Positions 5,714 to 9,868 of a stretch of 9,868 nt of DNA are shown piece after piece. The number at the start of each line of letters is the position of its first letter. Position 1 is the first letter of the stretch. The DNA is from Candidatus Bipolaricaulota bacterium (lineage in GTDB: Bacteria; Bipolaricaulota; Bipolaricaulia; UBA7950; UBA9294). The notes beneath the pieces were generated by a model. That model was not told the DNA's origin. It saw only the letters and a program-made list of their open reading frames with translations, and ran no database searches. The stretch is taken from positions 1-9,868 of the forward strand of contig JAJOKK010000112.1 in assembly GCA_021129875.1 (NCBI GenBank). Reading direction: 5' to 3'. The position numbers and the translations under genes are program-made.

Positions 5714-6578
5714 TCGCCCACCATGGCTGAAAGTCAAGGCCCCTTCCCCTGCCGAGGCCGCAGGGGTGCGCGCCGTCCGCGCCACCCTCTCCCGGTATGA
5801 TTTGACGACCGTCTGCCAGGGTGCGCGCTGCCCGAACGCTGCCGAGTGCTGGGGGGCACGCACCGCAACGTTCATGCTCCTGGGGAAAATCTGCACCCGC
5901 GCCTGTCGCTTCTGCGCGGTACGAACCGGCGACCCGGGTGGAATCGTCGATCAAGAGGAGCCGGTTCGACTGGCAGAGGCGGTCGCCGAGCTTTCTCTAT
6001 CCCATGTTGTCCTCACCTCGGTCGACCGTGACGACCTTGCAGACAGCGGCGCCGCCCTGTTCGCCGCAGCGATTGCCAAGATCAAGGAGCGTTCACCGGA
6101 CGTGCGGGTTGAGGTGCTCGTCCCCGATTTCTCCGGGAGAGAAGAATCACTTCGGGAGATCGTCTCTGCCGGGCCGGATGTGATCGGGCATAACCTGGAG
6201 ACGGTGCGCCGGCTCTCCCCCTCATTGCGTGATCAACGGGCGGACTACGACCTATCCCTTGCTGTCCTTGCCTCATTCAAAAAACTTGCGCCGCGCACAT
6301 TGATCAAGAGTTCTCTCATCCTCGGGCTGGGCGAGACAAAGGAGGAGATTATCATCAGCATGGAGGACCTGCGCCGCGCCGGAGTCGATGGGCTGACCCT
6401 CGGCCAGTACCTCCGCCCGACGTGCCACTCAACCCCGGTCGTCCGCTACATTCCGCAATGCGAATTCGACGAGCTTGCCGCGGAGGCAAAGAAGCTCGGA
6501 TTTCGCTCTGTCGTCTCCGCCCCGCTCGCACGGAGTTCCTACCACGCGGCCCGTACCTTCTCCGAATGCTCCGTCTGA
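5697..6578 (+). CDS. lipA: Lipoyl synthase LipA (radical SAM)
   Basis: LipA inserts two sulfur atoms at C6 and C8 of protein-bound octanoate, using one [4Fe-4S] cluster for radical chemistry and consuming a second as sulfur donor. The 293-aa protein has the auxiliary-cluster motif CX4CX5C (Cys40, Cys45, Cys51), the radical SAM motif CX3CX2C in CTRACRFC (Cys66, Cys70, Cys73), TSVDRDDL (107-114), the late GLTLGQYLRP, and the C-terminal RSSY (279-282), whose serine ligates the auxiliary cluster. All cluster ligands are intact. The ATG is placed by GGAG at 5685-5688 (8 nt spacing) and the conserved PPWLKV that follows soon after. It overlaps lipB upstream and the LplA/LipM-like gene downstream by 13 nt. 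Confidence 0.97.
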   Translation: MIKLSDRPPWLKVKAPSPAEAAGVRAVRATLSRYDLTTVCQGARCPNAAECWGARTATFMLLGKICTRACRFCAVRTGDPGGIVDQEEPVRLAEAVAELSLSHVVLTSVDRDDLADSGAALFAAAIAKIKERSPDVRVEVLVPDFSGREESLREIVSAGPDVIGHNLETVRRLSPSLRDQRADYDLSLAVLASFKKLAPRTLIKSSLILGLGETKEEIIISMEDLRRAGVDGLTLGQYLRPTCHSTPVVRYIPQCEFDELAAEAKKLGFRSVVSAPLARSSYHAARTFSECSV

Positions 6579-7306
6579 TTCGTGCTCTCACCCCCGCGCC
6601 CCCTGCCGCCGGGCTCGCCCTGGAAGAGGCCCTCTTCGCAAGCATCCTGCGCAGCGGGAATGACACCCTCAGGCTGTGGGTGAACGATCGTGCCGTGGTG
6701 ATCGGTCGCTCACAGTCGGCCGCTGCCGAGGTTGAAATGGACCGGGCAAAAGAGCTGGACATCCCGGTCCTCCGTCGGATCTCTGGAGGGGGGACGGTCT
6801 ACCACCACCCAGGGAACCTCAACCTCTCTCTCTTCCTTGTGGACGGCCGATCGCTGGGCCAGGTTGAGGAGACCTTTATTTCGGTGGGCAGGGCAATCGC
6901 TCACATATTCAGCGAGCTTGGAATTCATGCTTCGCCCTGTGGAAGCTCCCTGTTCATCGCCGGAAAGAAGGTCGGCGGCGCTGCGCAGTCCCGGCGGGGA
7001 AACGCCCTCCTCTATCACACCACCCTCCTCGTCAGCCCGGACACAATCCCGATGGCGACCCTCCTCCGCGCGATGCGCCCTGGTTATATCCCAATAGGCC
7101 TTCCCTCGCGGCCGCACGAGGTGACCTCGCTCACCACTGCCATGCCCGGCCTCGCCATCGATGATCTTATAATTCCACTGACCGGAGCGATCGGCAAGCT
7201 TCTCGCCGTACCGGTCACCCTGGGGGAGGTCACCAAGGAAGAGAGGAGCGAAGCGTGTAGCCTCAGCAAGAAGTACAGGAGCGATCAATGGAACCTATCT
7301 CGCTAG
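6566..7306 (+). CDS. lplA: LplA/LipM-family lipoate ligase or octanoyl/lipoyl transferase
   Basis: A 246-aa protein of the biotin/lipoate protein ligase fold. It shows RRISGGGTVYHHPGNLNLSLF (70-90), the lysine motif GKKVGGAAQSRRG with Lys135 as the likely substrate-binding lysine, and a LplA/LipM-like C-terminus EERSEACSLSKKYRSDQWN. It either activates and attaches scavenged lipoate (LplA), or transfers octanoyl/lipoyl groups (LipM/LipL). It lacks the separate accessory domain of the 337-aa E. coli LplA. The segment before Lys135 reads SPCGSSLFIAG, with Cys125 where ligases usually have an Asn-Asp pair, so a LipM/LipL-type transferase remains open. The ATG at 6566 overlaps lipA by 13 nt; its ribosome binding site is poor, which suggests coupling. 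The symbol is provisional. Confidence 0.85.
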   Translation: MLRLIRALTPAPPAAGLALEEALFASILRSGNDTLRLWVNDRAVVIGRSQSAAAEVEMDRAKELDIPVLRRISGGGTVYHHPGNLNLSLFLVDGRSLGQVEETFISVGRAIAHIFSELGIHASPCGSSLFIAGKKVGGAAQSRRGNALLYHTTLLVSPDTIPMATLLRAMRPGYIPIGLPSRPHEVTSLTTAMPGLAIDDLIIPLTGAIGKLLAVPVTLGEVTKEERSEACSLSKKYRSDQWNLSR

Positions 7307-7845
7307 CCGATGAGCGGATTATCGCCGAGCAACTCGGCCGCCGGCCGCGCGGTCTCCTCGGGGTCGAGCACCGCTGCTCCTATGGATACCCCCAGGTGAT
7401 CCTCGTCCACCCACTGAGCGGCGGGGCGCCCTTTCCGACCACCTTCTGGCTCACCTGCCCCTTCCTGGTAAAGAAGATCTCCCGCCTGGAGGCTGCGGGG
7501 TGGGTAAAAGAACTGGAGCGACGCGTGGAGAGAGATCCCCCGCTCGCTGCCTCGTTAAGCATGGCCCACTGGTCGTACATCGAAGAACGGAGACGCCTGT
7601 TGACCGAAAAGGAGCGCGCCGCACTCGCAGAAGCGGGGACCGCTGACAGCCTGCTGACAAAAGGAATCGGAGGGATAGCTGACCTTAGACACATCAAGTG
7701 CCTACACCTGCACGCCGCCCACGCCCTTGCCCGAGAGAACCCGATCGGAGAGATCGTTCTTGCCATGCTCTCACGCCAAGCCTGCCCCCAAAAGACAATC
7801 CTCTGTTCAACAGCCCGCTCGAAGCTCTATTGCACGCATGACTGA
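7288..7845 (+). CDS. DUF501 family protein
   Basis: A 185-aa soluble protein that I recognise as DUF501, a family best known from Actinobacteria and without an assigned function. The typical pattern is present: ADERIIAEQLGRRPRGLLGVEHRC (7-30), GAPFPTTFWLTCPFLVKKISRLEAAGWV (46-73), and IKCLHLHAAHALARENPIGE (136-155). Conserved Cys30, Cys57 and Cys138 with His140, His142 and His145 could bind a metal or iron-sulfur cluster; this is inference. The ATG has AGGAG at 7277-7281 (6 nt spacing) and overlaps the LplA-like gene by 19 nt, so it belongs to the lipoate operon. The last 25 residues are beyond the usual family end. No terminator with a U-tract follows. Confidence 0.8.
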   Translation: MEPISLADERIIAEQLGRRPRGLLGVEHRCSYGYPQVILVHPLSGGAPFPTTFWLTCPFLVKKISRLEAAGWVKELERRVERDPPLAASLSMAHWSYIEERRRLLTEKERAALAEAGTADSLLTKGIGGIADLRHIKCLHLHAAHALARENPIGEIVLAMLSRQACPQKTILCSTARSKLYCTHD

Positions 7846-7933
7846 GTCTGTTGCGTACACCTTTACTGCTGTTTATCTTCAAACTCAGTTGCGGAGCAAA
7901 GCCGCCTGTCTGCCAGGCAGGCCACACCGTAGC

Positions 7934-8023
7934 TTCAAGCATTTTACCGCCTCGGGGAAGTGCAGTATCCGGGGAAGAATTTACTACACCCCCCCGAGAC
8001 GGTGAAAGCTTCTGTTGGACCTC
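7934..8023. repeat. Inverted-repeat element, copy A
   Basis: The left part TTTTACCGCCTCGGGG (7942-7957) is an imperfect inverted match to CCCCGAGACGGTGAAA (7992-8007). The element is flanked on the left by TTCAAGCA and on the right by AAAGCTTCTGTTGGACCTC (8005-8023). Both flanks recur around copy B (TTCAAACA at 8027 and the identical 19 nt at 8136-8154). The interior of about 34 nt is not shared with copy B. Confidence 0.6.
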
Positions 8024-8026
8024 GAT

Positions 8027-8154
8027 TTCAAACATTTTACCGCAGAGGGCGCAAAGATCGCTGAGCCGCATTAAGGATCTCGTTCCATTCTCTGCGTTCT
8101 CGGTGTGCTCGGTGTGCTCGGCGTGCTCGGCGGTAAAAGCTTCTGTTGGACCTC
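8027..8154. repeat. Inverted-repeat element with 9-nt periodicity, copy B
   Basis: TTTTACCGC (8035-8043) and GCGGTAAAA (8130-8138) are perfect 9-bp terminal inverted repeats. The left arm continues as CGCAGAGGG CGCAAAGAT CGCTGAGCC in steps of nine, and the right arm as repeated GTGCTCGGT/C units (about 8096-8130), so the arms are imperfect inverted copies. This is the kind of dispersed bacterial repeat that gives false peptides of the AEHTEH type. It is a non-coding palindromic element, not a gene. Confidence 0.7.
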
Positions 8155-8163
8155 CTCTTCTCG

Positions 8164-8192
8164 TTGACAGCATCCGCTGAAAGGTCTATAAT
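8164..8192 (+). promoter_or_regulatory. Consensus promoter for the tRNA pair
   Basis: TTGACA (8164-8169) and TATAAT (8187-8192) match the sigma70 consensus exactly with the ideal 17-nt spacer. Transcription would begin near 8199-8200, about 14 nt before the first tRNA. It lies 10 nt after the copy B repeat. Confidence 0.9.
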
Positions 8193-8213
8193 CGTTTTAG
8201 GCGCGTTAGGTGC

Positions 8214-8285
8214 GGCGGCGTAGCCAAGTGGAAAGGCAAGGGACTGCAAATCCCTGATTCAGCGGTTCGAATCCGCTCGCCGCCT
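8214..8285 (+). tRNA. tRNA-Cys (GCA anticodon)
   Basis: Acceptor stem GGCGGCG (8214-8220) pairs with CGCCGCC (8278-8284), and the discriminator is T at 8285, the expected U73 for cysteine. The D arm is GCC...GGC, the anticodon stem AGGGA/TCCCT holds loop CTGCAAA with anticodon GCA, and the T arm is AGCGG-TTCGAAT-CCGCT. The 3' CCA is not encoded (the next bases are CAG), so it must be added by a nucleotidyltransferase. Only 11 nt separate it from the next tRNA, so the two share a transcript. Confidence 0.97.
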
Positions 8286-8296
8286 CAGAAGTTTTC

Positions 8297-8372
8297 GGGT
8301 GGTTAGCTCAGCTGGGAGAGCGCATGCTTGACGTGCATGAGGCCACAGGTTCGAGTCCTGTACCACCCACCA
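8297..8372 (+). tRNA. tRNA-Val (GAC anticodon)
   Basis: Acceptor stem GGGTGGT (8297-8303) pairs with ACCACCC (8362-8368), the discriminator is A, and CCA (8370-8372) is encoded. The D arm is GCTC...GAGC, the anticodon stem CATGC/GCATG holds loop TTGACGT with anticodon GAC (valine GUC/GUU codons), and the T arm is ACAGG-TTCGAGT-CCTGT. It follows tRNA-Cys and is followed 4 nt later by a terminator hairpin. Confidence 0.97.
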
Positions 8373-8376
8373 GCTT

Positions 8377-8406
8377 ACCTCGCAGAGTTGCCTGCGAGGT
8401 GCTTTT
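8377..8406 (+). terminator. Intrinsic terminator of the tRNA operon
   Basis: ACCTCGCAG (8377-8385) and CTGCGAGGT (8392-8400) form a perfect 9-bp stem with a 6-nt loop, followed by GCTTTTC (8401-8407). With the promoter at 8164 this bounds a two-tRNA transcript. Confidence 0.88.
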
Positions 8407-8628
8407 CTGAGGGTGGACACCGACGCAACTACCCGGAACAGATAGAGCGCATCAAGGGACTGAAACGAATCATCCGGCAGCGCAATCTGGAGCGCAAAAG
8501 GAACTTTGTCGTCGTTCAACGGCTCGTTGTTCGCTTGTAGGTCTGTGAATCTACAATAATCAGCCGGAACTGAAGCTATCGCAAGGACTGTGGGGGGGGA
8601 TCGATTCCTGACCGATCGAACGATTAAG
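8407..8628. other. Intergenic region after the tRNA terminator
   Basis: One forward frame from the terminator to a TAG at 8538-8540 reads as an Arg/Lys-rich peptide (GGHRRNYPEQIERIKGLKRIIRQ...), but it has no start codon with a ribosome binding site and no family I recognise. It could be a gene remnant next to the tRNAs or chance. A weak promoter-like pair, TTGTTC (8527-8532) and TACAAT (8552-8557) with a 19-nt spacer, may serve the next gene. A run of eight G residues lies at 8592-8599. Confidence 0.35.
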
Positions 8629-9420
8629 ATGCAGCTTGGTGCGAGTCTGATGGCGTTCTTTGATCAGACCCCCCCTTCGGCGCAGCTATTATTGGCCGAG
8701 GCAGTGGAGGAACTCGTCGCTTTGAACCTAGGGATTGAGGTATGGGCCAGCTGGAAGAAGGGCGATCCAGATCCCGACGCAACGGATATCGCTCGAATCC
8801 GCACGCTCGGTGCGACTGCGCCGTTCGTCTCGGTCCATGTGCGTAAAGAACTCTGGCGGTGGGACCCGCAGGGGTTGAGCCGTGAACTCGCTTTTTGCCG
8901 CGGAATTGGGGCTGGAACACTTGTCCTTCACCGGGAGAGTATAGGCCTCTACACTCCTTCTTCCCGACCCGACTTCCCCGCGATCGTACGCTTCGCCAAA
9001 GAGGCAGAGCATGCCGGGGTAAGGCTTGCCTTGAAGAACGGCCGTGACACAATGTGGGCGTTAGACCGGGTACTGGAAGCAATCGGGGATGACCCTGAAA
9101 GAACGAACCTCGGAATATGCATCGATGTCGGCCACGCGCACCTTTCGCAAGACGCCGGTCGTCAACCGATCCGCAACTACCTCGAACGTTACCGCGGGCA
9201 GCTTATCCACATCCACCTGCACGACAACCTCAGAGAGGAAGACTATCGCCTCAGCCCTGGGGAGGGTTCGATAGACTGGCCCGCCCTCCTGCAGACGCTC
9301 GACACAATCGGCTACTCCGGCCCTGGTGTCCTTGAACTGAAACCCAAAGGCGACCCCATTGCGGCGATCGTGCAAGCGCGGGATTTCCTTACGAAACAAA
9401 AAATAGAGATTTGTCGATGA
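8629..9420 (+). CDS. Sugar phosphate isomerase/epimerase-like TIM barrel protein (AP endonuclease 2 family)
   Basis: A 263-aa soluble protein of the xylose isomerase-like TIM barrel fold. Members isomerise or epimerise sugars or inositol derivatives, or cut abasic DNA. Visible strand ends include LGIEVWA (Glu37), FVSVHVR (His69), TLVLHRES (His101), CIDVGHAH (Asp166, His169), LIHIHLHDN (His196, His198) and GVLELKPKGD (Glu236). The usual metal-binding Glu in the LALEN motif is replaced by Lys136 (LALKN, codon 9034-9036), so the metal site may be altered. ATG 8629 starts at the usual family N-terminus (MQLGASL); a GTG at 8590 in frame would add 13 residues across the G8 run and is less likely. 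Neither start has a clear ribosome binding site at good spacing. The substrate is unknown. Confidence 0.82.
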   Translation: MQLGASLMAFFDQTPPSAQLLLAEAVEELVALNLGIEVWASWKKGDPDPDATDIARIRTLGATAPFVSVHVRKELWRWDPQGLSRELAFCRGIGAGTLVLHRESIGLYTPSSRPDFPAIVRFAKEAEHAGVRLALKNGRDTMWALDRVLEAIGDDPERTNLGICIDVGHAHLSQDAGRQPIRNYLERYRGQLIHIHLHDNLREEDYRLSPGEGSIDWPALLQTLDTIGYSGPGVLELKPKGDPIAAIVQARDFLTKQKIEICR

Positions 9421-9509
9421 GCGCACATTACGATCTCCTCCTCCTCGCGAGTGAGGATGCAAGCCGCTCCCTCGGCACGGCTTGCGTAAATCGCATTATG
9501 CGTTCCTAA
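9417..9509 (+). CDS. Possible 30-aa frame coupled to the TIM barrel gene
   Basis: The ATG overlaps the TIM barrel stop in an ATGA arrangement, as in coupled operon genes. The frame reads MSAHYDLLLLASEDASRS and ends at TAA 9507-9509 after 30 residues. It could be the beginning of a truncated gene or chance. Its second half overlaps a hairpin, GCAAGCCG (9459-9466) with CGGCTTGC (9478-9485), and the palindrome CGCATTATGCG (9492-9502), which argues against a conserved protein. No family is recognised. Confidence 0.2.
   Translation: MSAHYDLLLLASEDASRSLGTACVNRIMRS
9459..9485. other. Hairpin between convergent genes, possible weak terminator
   Basis: GCAAGCCG and CGGCTTGC make a perfect 8-bp stem with an 11-nt loop. 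It lies between the forward TIM barrel gene and the reverse DUF4282 gene, where a terminator is expected. It lacks a U-tract on either side, so factor-independent termination would be weak. Confidence 0.4.
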
Positions 9510-9537
9510 ATCTTCTGCTTGAACCACGAGCCGAGGT

Positions 9538-9798
9538 CTATTCGGAAGCACCCCCGGTATCTGCAAGGTCCTCCCTGAGCTTGCCAAGTTCGTCTAAAAT
9601 GCGAAAGAACACAATAAGAAGTTCGCAGTGGATCCGAACAACAAGTGGACCGAGAAAGACGAGGAGGAACCCCCCAAGGACCTGAGCCCCGGTTCCGAAG
9701 CGAGCACCGACGCCGGCTACTATTAGGATCAACCCCCCAATCACACATGCCGCAACCCCGATCCAGAATATGACCTGGATGATCACCGGGGTGAACAT
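9538..9798 (-). CDS. DUF4282 family small membrane protein
   Basis: An 86-aa protein with two membrane helices (about residues 5-28 and 38-57) and a short charged cytoplasmic tail. I recognise the DUF4282 pattern: TPVIIQVIFWIGVAACVIGGLILI, then VLGGFLLVFLGPLVVRIHCELLIVFFRILDEL. The R-I-(H/Y)-C-E-L-L-I-V-F-F-R-I block is the hallmark. The function is not known. The ATG at 9798 follows AGGAAG almost directly, tighter than usual; GTG at residue 5 is an alternative. No clear promoter was found between it and the window edge. It converges with the TIM barrel gene. Confidence 0.8.
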   Translation of the reverse strand: MFTPVIIQVIFWIGVAACVIGGLILIVAGVGARFGTGAQVLGGFLLVFLGPLVVRIHCELLIVFFRILDELGKLREDLADTGGASE

Positions 9799-9868
9799 CT
9801 TCCTGAACGTTAAAACGGATGTTCCACCTCCGTGCGGTAAGCATATATGGTAGAAAACCCGTATGGGC
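9799..9868. other. Upstream region of the DUF4282 gene, nothing firm seen
   Basis: On the reverse strand a strong GGAGGTGG motif (about 9819-9826) lies some 20 nt before the ATG, too far for normal use, and no start codon stands at proper spacing from it. A CATATAT-like -10 candidate has no good -35 partner. No gene is visible. Confidence 0.3.

Larger units (their letters stand above)
7846..8163. other. Repeat-rich intergenic region after the lipoate operon
   Basis: This stretch of about 320 bases has no credible gene. It begins with small hairpins: GCGG (7891-7894) with CCGC (7902-7905), and GCCTG (7904-7908) with CAGGC (7918-7922), the latter around the odd palindrome CTGCCAGGCAG (7910-7920). 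Two larger inverted-repeat elements follow (7934-8023 and 8027-8154). Reading frames across it give only periodic repeat peptides. Confidence 0.6.

Noticed and set aside
5189..5896. Reverse-strand frame of 235 codons across lipB and lipA
   Set aside because: It is antisense to two certain genes and shows no domain.
7934..8154. CRISPR array
   Set aside because: The repeats come as two palindromic elements with unequal spacing, not as regular short repeats with equal spacers, and no cas genes are present.
7694..8173. Reverse-strand frame with FTAEHAEHTEHTENAENG
   Set aside because: The peptide comes from the 9-nt periodic repeat of copy B and overlaps the DUF501 gene; not a real gene.
8259..8519. 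Reverse-strand frame containing VVQDSNLWPHARQACALPAELT
   Set aside because: This is the well-known false protein produced by reading the antisense of a tRNA; it lies on top of both tRNA genes.

Overview
This is a chromosomal segment from a bacterium of moderately high GC (about 60% by eye from position 1970 to 7850). The signs are sigma70-type promoters (a consensus TTGACA/TATAAT pair before the tRNAs), bacterial RuvB, LipB and LipA, and frequent TTG/GTG starts with tightly overlapping genes. I cannot name the phylum from the sequence. Start-codon use and gene packing suggest a non-model, possibly anaerobic or thermophilic lineage, but that is a guess.

Layout. (1) Positions 1-1840 are visibly more AT-rich. 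They hold the end of a peptide-type ABC transporter permease, a small degenerate reading frame with an internal TGA, and a stand-alone S9-type serine peptidase; a ribosome binding site followed by only two codons is left at about 1815-1837. This looks like a truncated peptide uptake and hydrolysis operon, perhaps transferred. (2) ruvB (1973-2974) follows a promoter so close that its mRNA is probably leaderless. It ends tail to tail, with overlapping stop codons, against a reverse-strand CDP-alcohol phosphatidyltransferase; a reverse-strand EamA transporter lies upstream of that. (3) Positions 4410-4773 form a divergent regulatory region with a long inverted repeat, a forward intrinsic terminator-like hairpin and a 17-bp palindrome. 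(4) Positions 4774-7845 are a compact forward operon in which every gene overlaps the next: free-standing lipoyl domain, lipB, lipA, LplA/LipM-like protein, DUF501 protein. (5) Positions 7846-8213 hold two nested inverted-repeat elements with shared flanks, then a strong promoter, tRNA-Cys(GCA), tRNA-Val(GAC) and a terminator. (6) Positions 8629-9798 hold a xylose-isomerase-like TIM barrel protein, a coupled 30-codon frame, and a reverse-strand DUF4282 membrane protein.

How the genes work together. The central unit is a lipoylation module: LipB places octanoate from octanoyl-ACP on a lipoyl-domain lysine, LipA inserts two sulfurs, and the LplA/LipM-like protein either attaches free lipoate or passes acyl groups between proteins. 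The first gene encodes only a lipoyl domain, so it may be the carrier on which lipoate is built before relay to other enzymes (inference). The last gene, DUF501, has no known function; its translational coupling to this module and its conserved Cys/His pattern make it the most interesting unknown here.
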